The notes under the pieces are model-generated. The model saw only the letters and a list, made by a program, of their open reading frames with translations. It had not been told where the DNA came from and ran no database searches. From UBA5794 sp963714375 (GTDB taxonomy: Bacteria; Actinomycetota; Acidimicrobiia; Spongiisociales; UBA5794): DNA of 64,000 nt. This document shows, one piece after another, positions 1-8,365 of the stretch. The stretch spans positions 124,001 to 188,000 of the forward strand of contig CAVQOG010000006.1 in the NCBI GenBank assembly GCA_963714375.1, in the 5' to 3' direction. Positions within the stretch are counted from its first letter, which is position 1. Each line of letters begins with the position of its first letter. The translations under genes were made by a program, and so were the position numbers.

Positions 1-218
1 CCGGCGTCGAGCGAAATCATTGCCGATGCGTCAAGCGTGTCACCGTGGGGACCGACGAGTCCTTTCGGCGCGTTCTCTCCCTTGAGGAGCCTCAGCGCAC
101 CGAGCATCAGAGTCTTTCCCGTGCCCGTCTCGCCCGTGACAACGGTGAGTCCGGGTCCGAACTCGAGGGATGCAGATTCGATCAGTCCGAGGTTGCGAAC
201 GACCAATTCCTCAAGCAT
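1..218 (-). CDS. recN: DNA repair protein RecN, N-terminal part (cut by window edge)
   Basis: Only the first ~72 codons are present; the rest lies beyond the left edge. Reading from ATG at 218 the protein starts MLEELVVRNLGLIES and has a Walker A loop GETGTGKT at about residues 29-36, the pattern of the SMC-like ATPase RecN, which acts in double-strand break repair. The ATG overlaps the end of nadK by 8 bases, indicating translational coupling. The order tlyA-nadK-recN is widely conserved in Actinobacteria, which supports the call. Nothing can be said about the coiled coil or Walker B because they are outside the window. Confidence 0.9.
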   Translation of the reverse strand, partial: MLEELVVRNLGLIESASLEFGPGLTVVTGETGTGKTLMLGALRLLKGENAPKGLVGPHGDTLDASAMISLDA

Positions 219-993
219 GGTCCAAGCCGAACTGTTCCCGTACTGCCTGAGGAAACGGGTGTTGTCCGAGACTGACGAACTGCACGTTCGGCAGCCCTCT
301 CCTGACGCTGATCGGTGTGTCCGGATCCACCTGCATGAGATACCGCCCATCCACATTGATGGAACCTGGCCGTTCACCAATAAGAATGAGCTCGACTTCA
401 GCATTGGGGGCGAGCACGATCGATCGCGACAGCAGACTGTGAGGAGCTACGGGTGTGAGAACAAGAGCGTCGATTTCGGGAGATACGATCGGGCCACCAG
501 CCGAAAGGCTATATGCCGTAGATCCAAGAGGGGTCGCCACGATGATGCCGTCAGCGCGGTATGTGGCGAGGGGCTCACCATTGATACGCACCGCGATTTC
601 GATGATGCGTTGCGACATGACCTTCTCGACGACTATGTCGTTCACGGCGTATGCGGTGGTATCACCGACGGTCACCCCGACCGTCCCGCGCTCGTCGACA
701 GAGAACGAGTTCATGCTGAGTGCGGTGACCAATTCTGGGATCTCCGACGGTTCGAATTCGGCAAGGTATCCGACCCTGCCAACATTGATGCCGCACACAG
801 GGAGATTGTGCTCGACCGATCGGGCAGCGGCCCCAAGGACGGTCCCGTCTCCACCGATGGCGACGATGGCTTCTGCTTCCCGAATGTCGGGACCAGCTTG
901 CATTCCGGCTTCGGCACATGCGGCGATGAACAAAGAGGCTGTCGCCATCGCCTCATCCTTGTCTCCGCGCACAACCGTCAAGATGCGATTCAT
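211..993 (-). CDS. nadK: NAD kinase
   Basis: 260 aa, usual for NAD(+) kinase, which phosphorylates NAD to NADP in the cytosol. The GGDG catalytic motif is at residues 48-51 and the substrate-binding stretch TPLGSTAYSLSAGGPI is in the second half. A longer upstream start exists at 1062, but ATG 993 is chosen because it overlaps the tlyA stop as ATGA, is preceded by GAGGAA at a good distance, and gives the typical N-terminus MNRILTVVRG. Downstream the stop overlaps the recN start. Confidence 0.95.
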   Translation of the reverse strand: MNRILTVVRGDKDEAMATASLFIAACAEAGMQAGPDIREAEAIVAIGGDGTVLGAAARSVEHNLPVCGINVGRVGYLAEFEPSEIPELVTALSMNSFSVDERGTVGVTVGDTTAYAVNDIVVEKVMSQRIIEIAVRINGEPLATYRADGIIVATPLGSTAYSLSAGGPIVSPEIDALVLTPVAPHSLLSRSIVLAPNAEVELILIGERPGSINVDGRYLMQVDPDTPISVRRGLPNVQFVSLGQHPFPQAVREQFGLDHA

Positions 994-1778
994 CGTTCTG
1001 GTTCCTCGATTGTTGCCAACAATGCGCTCGCAGACGCGGTTGTCGGCCGCCTGGAGAACCATGCTACGTACTCAACGTTGCCGGTTGCGCCTGTGATGGG
1101 TGACGATATGAGTCCCTGAAGCCCCAGGCCGTGACCTTCGAGTTCCTCCACGACCCTCACGACCGCATCGTGTCGCACATCTCGGTCCCGCACGATGCCT
1201 CCCTTGCCAACGGCATCCCGACCCGCTTCAAACTGTGGCTTGATCAAGAGCACCCAATCCGCCGCCTCGGTACCAAATGCCACGAGTGGCTCGGCAACGG
1301 TCCGCAGGGAAATGAAGGAGAGGTCAGCGACGACCACGTCGAACGGTGAGCCAAACTGACCAGGCTCGACCATGCGCACATTGGTGCGTTCCACAACCTC
1401 GACCCTCGGATCCTGTCGGATACGCCAATGCATTTGTCCGTATCCGACATCAATGGCCACCACCGCAGAGGCGCCCGATTGAAGAAGACAATCGGTAAAA
1501 CCGCCGGTTGACGCTCCGATATCGACACTTCGTTTCCCTTCGACATCGATGGGGAACACCTCGAGGGCCGCAGCAAGCTTGTGGCCAGCCCTGCTGACGA
1601 AGCGATCTGATCCGGCAGTGACATGAACGGGTTCGTCTGGCGCGACGAGGGTCGACGCCTTCGGATCCGGGTTCGTACCTACCCGAACAAGGCCAGCGTC
1701 AATTGCGCGCTTGGCTTCACTGCGCGTTTCGACCAGCTTGCGTCGTACCAATTCGGTGTCGAGCCTGCGACGCGTCAG
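990..1778 (-). CDS. tlyA: TlyA-family rRNA 2'-O-methyltransferase (S4 domain)
   Basis: Predicted 16S/23S rRNA ribose methyltransferase: N-terminal S4 RNA-binding domain followed by an FtsJ-like SAM domain (VDIGASTGGFTDCLLQ, about residues 85-100). The first standard start, TTG at 1751, removes the beginning of the S4 domain. Reading upstream without a stop gives TRRRLDTELVRRKL, which fits TlyA N-termini, from a CTG codon at 1778-1776. That CTG overlaps the TGA of the preceding small gene as CTGA and follows GGGGGAG by 8 bases. I therefore call 262 aa with a CTG start; the conservative alternative is 990-1751 (253 aa). The 3' end overlaps nadK as ATGA. Confidence 0.92.
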   Translation of the reverse strand: MTRRRLDTELVRRKLVETRSEAKRAIDAGLVRVGTNPDPKASTLVAPDEPVHVTAGSDRFVSRAGHKLAAALEVFPIDVEGKRSVDIGASTGGFTDCLLQSGASAVVAIDVGYGQMHWRIRQDPRVEVVERTNVRMVEPGQFGSPFDVVVADLSFISLRTVAEPLVAFGTEAADWVLLIKPQFEAGRDAVGKGGIVRDRDVRHDAVVRVVEELEGHGLGLQGLISSPITGATGNVEYVAWFSRRPTTASASALLATIEEPER

Positions 1779-1999
1779 GACTGCGGCTCCCCCGCTACCT
1801 CGGATCCGAGAGATGCCGTGTCCGAACCGGCGGGTGTCGAGATCACCGGTTCCGTCGCGTCGAGTGAATCAGAAAGGATGGCTGCGATCTCTTCGGCGAT
1901 TGCAGGGGCATCGGCGGGGTCGGCCCGGTCGAGCTCGGTTTCGAGAGCATCAAGACGGGATGATGATGCCGCGTGTGTCGTGTCGTCGTCTGTCATCAA
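1775..1999 (-). CDS. Small acidic hypothetical protein upstream of tlyA
   Basis: 74 aa, starting ATGATG, with an acidic N-terminal half (LDALETELDRADPADAPAI) likely helical and a low-complexity Ser/Ala/Gly tail. No family recognised. It sits between the M20 peptidase (4-base gap) and tlyA (overlap CTGA), so it is co-transcribed and probably coupled to tlyA translation. Short ORFs at this position are common beside actinobacterial tlyA, but no function can be assigned. Confidence 0.7.
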   Translation of the reverse strand: MMTDDDTTHAASSSRLDALETELDRADPADAPAIAEEIAAILSDSLDATEPVISTPAGSDTASLGSEVAGEPQS

Positions 2000-2003
2000 A
2001 TCA

Positions 2004-3362
2004 TTATCCCGTCGTCAGTCGCTCCCCGAACCGCTCAATAACCGTAGCGAGGAATTCGGTTGTCAGTTCAACGCTTCGTTCAGAAACACGTTCGTCTGCA
2101 CCGTGGAACATGGCAAGCATCTCGGCAAACGTCGTTGTGGTGTCGAACAGCCCGACGCCATAAGCCGGAATTCCTTTGGCGCGAAAGAACCGTGCGTCGG
2201 TCGTCACCGGTGTCATCGTTGGTGCCAGGTCGCGGATTCCCGTGTGTACTTCGGATGCGTCGGCTATTGCCTCCCAGAGGGGGCCTTCGGGGATTGATCC
2301 ATTGGCTGCCATGTCGAGGACAGGTTCGACTTCGATCTGTTCGTACAGGTCTGGACCGAGAATCTTGCGCAGGTGGTCGTCGATATCGGCCGCATCCTGG
2401 CCCGGAAGCAGCCGAATGTCGATATCACCTTCTCCTCGGTCAGGGACGATGTTTGTTTTTCCTCCACCGGAAATGGTGTTCGGAGAAAAGGTGAGGTGTG
2501 TGCAGGCATGGATCCAGCGAGCAAGTGTGCTGTCCGTCGCCGCGATTTCATCGATCGCAGCTTCGACCGTGTTCTTGTCTCTCAGTCGCTGCGCCAGACC
2601 ATCTGAGACCGGCAGGTATTCGACACTGCGCAGCCACTCATCGGTGATGATCACGGGCTGAGCCTCTGACCCGATTCGATGAAAGACCTCCGAGATCGTG
2701 AGAACAGCGTTTGATCGCAGGTAGGGCTGACTTCCGTGGCCTGCGATGCCGTGGGTGGCCACATGCCTCCACGCGGGGCCTTTCTCAGCGACCGTGACCG
2801 GTACGACCTGCGTCCCTGGATGACCAATACGCGGGCCGGCGACCTCGGTGAGGACGAAGTCGCATGCCACAAGGGGCCAATGATTCTCCACGAGGTTGAT
2901 TGCCCCGTACTCTCCACCGGCTTCCTCATCGGCAACGGCAGCCAGAATCACGTCGCCCCGCGGTTGGGGAAGCAATCCATCACGAATCGCTCGAAAGACA
3001 ACGACCATGGCTGCGGTGACATTCAGCATGTCAACGGCACCGCGACCCCACACGAAACCGTCTGCCCTCACGGCACCGAACGGGTCAAAGCGCCAATCGC
3101 TTGCCTTGGCAGGAACAACGTCAAGATGCGGGATCAGGAGGAGCACAGGTGCGTCGGGATCGGTGCCTGCAGTCCGGTAGATGACAGACGCACGTCCTGG
3201 GCGTGGCTCAATGATCGTTCCGTCGTCTTCGAGATATCTCTGAATGGTTCGCACGGAACGGATTTCGCCCCCGGAGTCCGGATCGCCCGTGTTGACGCAA
3301 GCGTTCTGAATCATCTCGACGAGGAGATCGATAGCGTCGGAGGGATCAAATACCTTTGTCAT
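2004..3362 (-). CDS. M20-family metallopeptidase / amidohydrolase (ArgE/DapE/ACY1 type)
   Basis: 452 aa from ATG 3362 (MTKVFDPSDAIDLL), preceded by GAGGGGAG; the longer ORF to 3524 only reads antisense to the GNAT gene. Zinc-ligand motifs of M20 hydrolases are visible: PHLDVVPA, WGRGAVDM, ADEEAGG and a C-terminal FHGADE. The inserted dimerisation ('lid') domain lies in the middle (HGIAGHGSQPY). Family members hydrolyse N-acyl amino acids or dipeptides in the cytosol; the substrate here is not predictable. The start overlaps the GNAT gene by 17 bases, so the two are probably co-expressed. Confidence 0.9.
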   Translation of the reverse strand: MTKVFDPSDAIDLLVEMIQNACVNTGDPDSGGEIRSVRTIQRYLEDDGTIIEPRPGRASVIYRTAGTDPDAPVLLLIPHLDVVPAKASDWRFDPFGAVRADGFVWGRGAVDMLNVTAAMVVVFRAIRDGLLPQPRGDVILAAVADEEAGGEYGAINLVENHWPLVACDFVLTEVAGPRIGHPGTQVVPVTVAEKGPAWRHVATHGIAGHGSQPYLRSNAVLTISEVFHRIGSEAQPVIITDEWLRSVEYLPVSDGLAQRLRDKNTVEAAIDEIAATDSTLARWIHACTHLTFSPNTISGGGKTNIVPDRGEGDIDIRLLPGQDAADIDDHLRKILGPDLYEQIEVEPVLDMAANGSIPEGPLWEAIADASEVHTGIRDLAPTMTPVTTDARFFRAKGIPAYGVGLFDTTTTFAEMLAMFHGADERVSERSVELTTEFLATVIERFGERLTTG

Positions 3363-3852
3363 TGCTCCCCTCGACCCCTGGATCGTCGCTGTGATGCATG
3401 ATGAGTGAGCGCGCTGCGAACTGGTGTCCTTCGAAGAAGTTCTTGGTGAGCCGCTGTCCTGGCCCGACGGGGGCATCGAAACGGGTGATGCCCAGCTTTC
3501 GGAGATCGGCGAGTACATCTTCAAGCATGTGATCGCCGACTCCGACGCCTCGTGCGTCGGGGTGGGTGTATATCAGGTCGATTGTCCCGATTTGGACGCC
3601 CATGGAACGACGGAGTGTTTCATCGATTGATGCCGCGATGAAGCCAACAGGTGCTCCATCGATCTCGCCAACACGCAACCAGACGTCGTCACTGCTGATC
3701 ATCTGAGACAGGGATTCTTTGAGTGGCAGGTCCAGGCCGTCCGTCAGCGCCCAGATCGGCTTCAGGGAAACCTGTTCAGCCTCCATTGCCACATAGAGGT
3801 CGATGATTCCCTCAATGTCGGCGTGGTTGGCACTTCGGACGCTGATCTGCAT
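3346..3852 (-). CDS. GNAT-family N-acetyltransferase
   Basis: 168 aa, a single GNAT fold. Motif A for acetyl-CoA binding is HPDARGVGVGDHML (around residues 97-110). The N-terminus QISVRSANHADIEGIIDLY is the usual beta1-alpha1 start. Substrate unknown; pairing with the M20 deacylase/peptidase downstream (17-base overlap) could suggest opposing or sequential action on an N-acylated metabolite, which is speculation. Confidence 0.88.
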   Translation of the reverse strand: MQISVRSANHADIEGIIDLYVAMEAEQVSLKPIWALTDGLDLPLKESLSQMISSDDVWLRVGEIDGAPVGFIAASIDETLRRSMGVQIGTIDLIYTHPDARGVGVGDHMLEDVLADLRKLGITRFDAPVGPGQRLTKNFFEGHQFAARSLIMHHSDDPGVEGSNDKGI

Positions 3853-4076
3853 CCAGCGAGCGTACTGCGAGCCGTGGCTTGTCAGACGACACGAGAGTGG
3901 TGGCGGCGGCTAGGAGGTCTGGTTGCGGTGAAGGAGCCGCCGGATTGATGTCGCGTTCGAGAACGGCGGTAGACGGACGCGCAACCTGATGCGTCGTCGA
4001 CATTGAAAGGTCGAGAACAGCTCCGACCGGCTTTCCCAGTCGAGGCAGGTGTGTATGCGGGAGGCTCGACACGAGT

Positions 4077-4739
4077 TCAGCCGTTGCTACCTTGGTGCCG
4101 CCGAGAAGTAGTCGGATGGGTTGATCGCGGGATCTGGTCGGCCTGAATGGCCTCTCTGGCGTACCAGATGTATGCGATCAGGAACATGAGTCGCTGAAGC
4201 CCACCGTCGATCTCACCGAACATCCCCATGCCGATAGGGAGACCGATCGACGCCAGAACGGCGACTCCATCGAGTATCCGCCAATGGTGTCCTGAGCGTT
4301 GTATCCGGACGGCCACGGCGGTCACGCCGAGCGCGAAGGCGAATCCCATCACGGTTGCGGCGACTGAATGGAGTGCATCCTCGGTGGTATCGAACGGTGC
4401 GTCCGGGAACCATGCACGCAGCGAATAGGCGGCCACGGCAATCATGCAGACCGCAAAGGTCATATGGAACACCGTCGCGGTTCGCCCCCAACGATCGCGC
4501 GCCTGAAGCGCTATCCACACCACAGCCAGGCCGAAGAACAGGAATCCGGTTCGCGCCACCCACGCTCCGTCAACTCCCTGGCCGCCGGACTCACTCGTCG
4601 TGTGTTCAAGCCACGAATAGGAGGGATCCAGTGCCAGGGGTGCAAGCGCCAGGGCAACCAGTGACGACACGAGACCGACGATGCCGAGAGTCGTTGCCGT
4701 CTTCATGACTTCGGCATGGGAGTAGCTCGGCCGTTCCAC
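4077..4739 (-). CDS. DUF998-family membrane protein
   Basis: 220 aa (GTG 4739) or 209 aa (ATG 4706), with about six hydrophobic segments and the typical DUF998 layout: a first helix rich in V/L/A, an extracellular loop (SYSWLEHTTSESGGQG) and a conserved GMFGEIDGGLQRLMF near the end. Function of the family is unknown. The start is ambiguous: no good ribosome site precedes GTG 4739, while ATG 4706 overlaps (ATGA) the stop of a 28-codon ORF that has a strong AAAGGAG. Divergent from the TetR gene at 4842, so it may be the regulator's target. Confidence 0.8.
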   Translation of the reverse strand: MERPSYSHAEVMKTATTLGIVGLVSSLVALALAPLALDPSYSWLEHTTSESGGQGVDGAWVARTGFLFFGLAVVWIALQARDRWGRTATVFHMTFAVCMIAVAAYSLRAWFPDAPFDTTEDALHSVAATVMGFAFALGVTAVAVRIQRSGHHWRILDGVAVLASIGLPIGMGMFGEIDGGLQRLMFLIAYIWYAREAIQADQIPRSTHPTTSRRHQGSNG

Positions 4740-4789
4740 TGGCGGGCGCCGGGCGATTGATGAGTCTGGTTCATTGATGAAATGACCAT
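4703..4789 (-). CDS. Possible 28-codon leader ORF coupled to the DUF998 gene
   Basis: Starts ATG at 4789, five bases after AAAGGAG (4801-4795), encodes MVISSMNQTHQSPGARQWNG plus eight more residues, and ends TGA 4705-4703. The stop overlaps ATG 4706 of the DUF998 frame as ATGA. It has the best Shine-Dalgarno site in this interval, so either it is a translated leader coupling initiation at 4706, or it marks a frame error in an extended N-terminus. Not recognisable by homology. Confidence 0.35.
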   Translation of the reverse strand: MVISSMNQTHQSPGARQWNGRATPMPKS

Positions 4790-4799
4790 GCCATCTCCT

Positions 4800-4829
4800 T
4801 TGTATCCAGTAATGTAACAGTGCTATATT
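4800..4829 (+). promoter_or_regulatory. Probable promoter of the TetR gene
   Basis: TTGTAT (4800-4805) and TATATT (4824-4829) with 18 bp between them lie just before ATG 4842; the implied start site is only a few bases from the ATG, so the mRNA would be nearly leaderless. The AT-rich block stands out from its surroundings. A TetR operator may overlap it, but I see no convincing palindrome. Confidence 0.45.
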
Positions 4830-4841
4830 ATACGAACAATC

Positions 4842-5432
4842 ATGACCTTAGGGCGACCCAAACGCAATTCCCGCGACGTGCGAGGAAGTCTGATCGAAGC
4901 AGCGTCGGCGCTACTGATCGAGGCAGGCGACTCGTCACTGGTTTCGGTCTCGGCAATCGTGAAGCGCGCCGGGTGCACGCCGCCAGCGCTCTATCACCAC
5001 TTCGGCAGCAAGGACGGCTTGCTCCGAGAGGCATGCATCCGTGAACTCAACGTTCTGGCAGACCAAATCGAGATCACTGCCGCAGCACACGATTGCGTCG
5101 AAGCCCTGATAGTGAGAGCGAAGGCGTACTTCGATTTCGCTTCTTCATCCCCGGCGGCGTACCGAGTCCTGTTCATGGGTCGAGCTGACGGACCGTCGGC
5201 TGCCGACGACCATGAGGCTGGGAAGGGCCTGAAGGATCTTATTGCTGCAGTTGAGCGATGCTTGCCGCCGACGCGGCGATCAGAAGCGCTCGACATATCG
5301 TTCTCGATGTGGGGAGTCATGCATGGCCTGGCAGCAATCCATGTCTCGAACCCGATCATTCCCCACGAGTACATCAGATCGGTTCTTGCGCGTTCCGTTC
5401 GGTCTCTCGCTGAGGGTTTTTCCCTCGAATGA
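4842..5432 (+). CDS. TetR/AcrR-family transcriptional regulator
   Basis: 196 aa. N-terminal TetR helix-turn-helix: VSAIVKRAGCTPPALYHHFGSKDGLLREA (about residues 36-64) is the classic recognition region. The C-terminal ligand domain is all-helical with a typical ALIVRAKAYFDFASSSPAAYRVLF core. Effector unknown. It is divergent from the DUF998 gene (102 bp between) and overlaps the following membrane protein by ATGA, so it likely controls both flanking membrane proteins. Confidence 0.92.
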   Translation: MTLGRPKRNSRDVRGSLIEAASALLIEAGDSSLVSVSAIVKRAGCTPPALYHHFGSKDGLLREACIRELNVLADQIEITAAAHDCVEALIVRAKAYFDFASSSPAAYRVLFMGRADGPSAADDHEAGKGLKDLIAAVERCLPPTRRSEALDISFSMWGVMHGLAAIHVSNPIIPHEYIRSVLARSVRSLAEGFSLE

Positions 5433-6061
5433 CCAGGGGTAACGAGCATCAGCGTTTGTCCACATCGTGGGTTCGTGCTTGCATCCGCGGCGAGCTGATC
5501 GGCTTCATTCCCCCGGCCGCCATCGGTTGGGCGATGGTTTCGATGGACACGTCAGATTCGCTCCTGGTCGCTGGTCTCGTTGGAGCCGGGATTCTGGAAG
5601 GAGCCATTCTCGGTCACACCCAGAACAAGGTCATGCAGTCAGCTTTCCCCGGCGTCACCGGGTGGGCGGGAGCCACCGCCACCGCGGCAGGTATCGCGTG
5701 GCTCGCCGGAATGGGTGGCAGCGCGATCCTGGGTGCCGAACGGACCACGGCGTACCTCGTCCTCTTCGTCGTTCTGCTGTTCATCGTGGGGCTACTCGGG
5801 ATGGGGCTATTTCAGTGGCGACGCCTGTACGTAGCAGGTATTTCCGGATCGGCCAGGTGGTTTCCGGCGACGACCATCGCATGGATCTTGGGAGTAGCCA
5901 TCCCGGTAGTTGCCCTCTCATTCGTCCCAAGTACGTGGCCCCTTGCAATACACGCGGCCGTCGGGGTGACCGGCGCCGTTCTGATGGGAGCCACGGTCGG
6001 CATCGTCACGGGCAGAACCCTGGAGAACCTCTGGCAGCGTCAGTCGGCTTCAGACAGCTAA
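5429..6061 (+). CDS. Polytopic membrane protein of unknown function
   Basis: 210 aa with about six hydrophobic segments rich in Gly and Ala (for example LLVAGLVGAGILEGAILG and YLVLFVVLLFIVGLLGMGLF). The ATG overlaps the TetR stop (ATGA), so it is co-translated with the regulator. No family recognised. Context suggests an integral membrane component under TetR control. No clear terminator is seen between its end and the convergent gene ending at 6202. Confidence 0.75.
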   Translation: MTRGNEHQRLSTSWVRACIRGELIGFIPPAAIGWAMVSMDTSDSLLVAGLVGAGILEGAILGHTQNKVMQSAFPGVTGWAGATATAAGIAWLAGMGGSAILGAERTTAYLVLFVVLLFIVGLLGMGLFQWRRLYVAGISGSARWFPATTIAWILGVAIPVVALSFVPSTWPLAIHAAVGVTGAVLMGATVGIVTGRTLENLWQRQSASDS

Positions 6062-6201
6062 CGGATCAGGTTTCCACGTGCTGACACGGCCGTTTCAACC
6101 GGTATCGATACTCCATCATCCCTCACTCTCACGCCAGTTTCTTCTGGACTCGCTCACTGGTCGGCAACCACCTCGGTCGAATCTGCCCCAGTGGTATATC
6201 G

Positions 6202-6918
6202 CTAAGAGCCGTTGCGACGAAAGAGCCGCCTGAATCCCCATCGGGTGATAAGAACAATCGCTTCGAAAGCGATTCGTCGGTCCATCTTGGATTCCCCGAC
6301 GACTCGATCCTTGAATGTGATCGGGACTTCGACGATATCAAGCCCTGCGGTTTCCGTCTTCCACGCCATCTCGATCTGGAATCCATACCCGGAGGCCTCG
6401 CAGCGGGAAGGTTCAATCTTCCGAATCGTCGTATCTCGGAACGCACGGAATCCTGCTGTCGAATCCTTGACCGCCATGCCGAGCAGTATCGCCGCATAGA
6501 CATTTCCGGCTCGTGAAAGAAATCGTCGGTGCCAGGGCCAACCAACCGTTGCCCCTCCCGGGACATATCGTGAGCCGATCGCGAGATCGGCCCCTGCTTC
6601 GATCGCCGAAACGAGCCGCGGCAAATCCGTGGGGTCGTGGGAGAAATCTGCATCCATCTCGCAGAGAATCTCGGCCCCAAGGTCGAGACCTCGCTGGAAT
6701 CCGGCTGCGTAGGCCGGTCCGAGGCCCTGTTTCTCGGTTCGATGGAGCACATGGATTGAGTCATCGGCTGCAGCAAGCTGATCGGCGATGACACCCGTCC
6801 CGTCCGGGGATCCATCATCGACGATGAGGACGGCGTATCCGAGGGAACGAACGGCCTGTGCGATTGGCGTGATGTTGTCACGCTCGTTGTATGTGGGGAC
6901 GATAACGAGGACGCTCAT
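6202..6918 (-). CDS. GT2 glycosyltransferase, polyprenyl-phosphate mannose synthase-like
   Basis: 238 aa from ATG 6918 (MSVLVIVPTYNERDNI); an in-frame ATG at 6933 would add five residues and neither has a strong ribosome site. GT-A fold with the nucleotide-binding VPTYNE start, the DDGSPDGT motif and the metal-binding D-A-D in EMDADFSHDP. Close in pattern to Ppm1/Dpm1 enzymes that load mannose from GDP-mannose onto a polyprenyl phosphate at the inner membrane face. No C-terminal membrane segments, so it is the catalytic-only form; no acyltransferase neighbour is present. Confidence 0.88.
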   Translation of the reverse strand: MSVLVIVPTYNERDNITPIAQAVRSLGYAVLIVDDGSPDGTGVIADQLAAADDSIHVLHRTEKQGLGPAYAAGFQRGLDLGAEILCEMDADFSHDPTDLPRLVSAIEAGADLAIGSRYVPGGATVGWPWHRRFLSRAGNVYAAILLGMAVKDSTAGFRAFRDTTIRKIEPSRCEASGYGFQIEMAWKTETAGLDIVEVPITFKDRVVGESKMDRRIAFEAIVLITRWGFRRLFRRNGS

Positions 6919-6984
6919 ACCGAAGTGTTGCATGTCTTGGTCATCGGTGTGGTTCCACCACTCCTTGAGCCTGACCTCGACCTG

Positions 6985-7416
6985 TCAGGACGCGCAGTCG
7001 AAGCAGATCTTCTTGCGTCGGTTTGCCATCTGGGCATTGCGCTTGACGAGGAAGCAACTTGTGCAGACAAACTCGCCCGATTTGGCGCTGTCCGCAGTCT
7101 CATCTTCGAGAGATATCTCTGCTCGTCGGATGGCCCTCATCTCGGCTGCCTCATCGACCACAATGACCTCGACGCTTTCATCCTCTGTCAGCATCTCGCG
7201 TTCTTCGGCCTCGAGTTCGTCGAGCGCTTCGGGATCGTCGTCGTCATCATCATCGGTGTCGTCGTCGTCGTCGTCGTCATCGGCAGACTCATCGTCGAGC
7301 GGGTCAATGTCGATCTCATCGATGTCATCGATATCTTCGAGGTCATCAGGATCGATGTCGTCAGGCAGATCGTCAGGCAGATCGTCGGACAACTCTTCTG
7401 GCAGTTCGTCGGTCAT
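6985..7416 (-). CDS. DUF4193-family acidic protein with C-terminal zinc ribbon
   Basis: 143 aa. The C-terminus FVCTSCFLVKRNAQM...ICFDCA with two CxxC pairs matches the actinobacterial DUF4193 family. The first ~75 residues are extraordinarily acidic, with runs of Asp (ADDDDDDDDTDDDDDDDPE) and repeated DDLPDD units, longer than usual for the family. Function unknown; a nucleic-acid or RNA-polymerase-associated role is only a guess from the ribbon. It lies 51 bases upstream of the GT2 start. Confidence 0.85.
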   Translation of the reverse strand: MTDELPEELSDDLPDDLPDDIDPDDLEDIDDIDEIDIDPLDDESADDDDDDDDTDDDDDDDPEALDELEAEEREMLTEDESVEVIVVDEAAEMRAIRRAEISLEDETADSAKSGEFVCTSCFLVKRNAQMANRRKKICFDCAS

Positions 7417-7480
7417 TCGTCTCTCGGTTTCGCTTTGAGGGCGCGCAGCATACCGAATTCTGGGGAGAGATCAACGCAGT

Positions 7481-8365
7481 TCATACAACCAGATCAATCG
7501 CGCCGGCCAAGAGGCCGATCGTGGGAGCTCCTCGCCCGAGGAGTTCCCCATCAGCCTCGACGAGTAGTTCGCCATCCCCTGTCACCACGACATCGCTTCC
7601 TATGTATCGCTGTACTGCCCGATGCGTCAAGTGACTACCGCGCAGAACTCGTGGCATGAGGGTGAAAGCCTGGCGCTTCGGTCCCGAGAATACCTGTATG
7701 TCGAAGAGCCCGTCTGTCATGGATGCCCTGGGGGCAATGTTCATGCCGCCGCCGAAAAACTGGCCGTTGGCGATGACGACATTGATCGCCCGCCCACGGA
7801 ACTGGTGTCGGCCGACGGAGACGGTCAACTCACGCGAGCGATATCGCGCCAACGCTATCCAGAATGCGACGATGTACCGGAGCCCTCCAAGAAACCGTGG
7901 GAGCCGTGCTGCAACCGCGGTGGACGCTGCTGCCACGCCGACATTTGCCACGTTGAGGAAGTAGGTGTGGTGATCATTGAGGGTTATCAACCCGAGGTCA
8001 ATCGGGTACCGATCGGGACTGATCAGTCTTTGGAAGGCTTCTTCGGTATTTCTGGCGTGCCCGAATGTGCGGACGAGATCGCTCCCAGAACCCGAGGCAA
8101 TTATCGCAATGGTGAACCGCTCTGGGCCCTGCAGCGGCATCAGTGCATTGACGAGAACGTGTGCGGTTCCATCGCCACCGACGGAGACAAAATTCACGAA
8201 ACCCTCGTCCACCGCACGAGCCACTGCTGCCACCCCTTCGGAAATCGACGGCGAGGAGGAAAAGGTCACGTCGAGCCCGAATCCGTCTGCGACTGCGTTG
8301 AGACGGGTGACGGATGGGCTGCGGCGCCCTGCCGAGGGATTGACCACGGCAAACCATCGGATCAT
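7481..8365 (-). CDS. Diacylglycerol kinase-family lipid kinase (YegS/DgkB type)
   Basis: 294 aa. N-terminal catalytic domain with VNPSAGRRS and the phosphate-binding SVGGDGTAHV (GGDGT at 63-67), then a beta-rich C-terminal domain containing the conserved ANGQFFGGGMNIAP. Family members phosphorylate diacylglycerol or related lipids at the membrane face. The ATG overlaps the helY stop (ATGA), so both are co-translated; the link to RNA metabolism is probably just operon packing. Confidence 0.9.
   Translation of the reverse strand: MIRWFAVVNPSAGRRSPSVTRLNAVADGFGLDVTFSSSPSISEGVAAVARAVDEGFVNFVSVGGDGTAHVLVNALMPLQGPERFTIAIIASGSGSDLVRTFGHARNTEEAFQRLISPDRYPIDLGLITLNDHHTYFLNVANVGVAAASTAVAARLPRFLGGLRYIVAFWIALARYRSRELTVSVGRHQFRGRAINVVIANGQFFGGGMNIAPRASMTDGLFDIQVFSGPKRQAFTLMPRVLRGSHLTHRAVQRYIGSDVVVTGDGELLVEADGELLGRGAPTIGLLAGAIDLVV

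Noticed and set aside
37..1119. Long plus-strand frame antisense to nadK/recN
   Set aside because: Mirror of GC-rich coding DNA; its protein has no domain pattern while the minus strand encodes clear NadK and RecN.
3812..4072. 86-codon minus-strand ORF between the GNAT and DUF998 genes
   Set aside because: Overlaps the GNAT start out of frame, has no ribosome site, low-complexity composition and no recognisable fold; the 224-base spacer otherwise shows nothing distinct.
6062..6201. Possible tRNA or terminator between convergent genes
   Set aside because: No cloverleaf, no T-loop sequence and no convincing stem with U-run seen in this 140-base gap.
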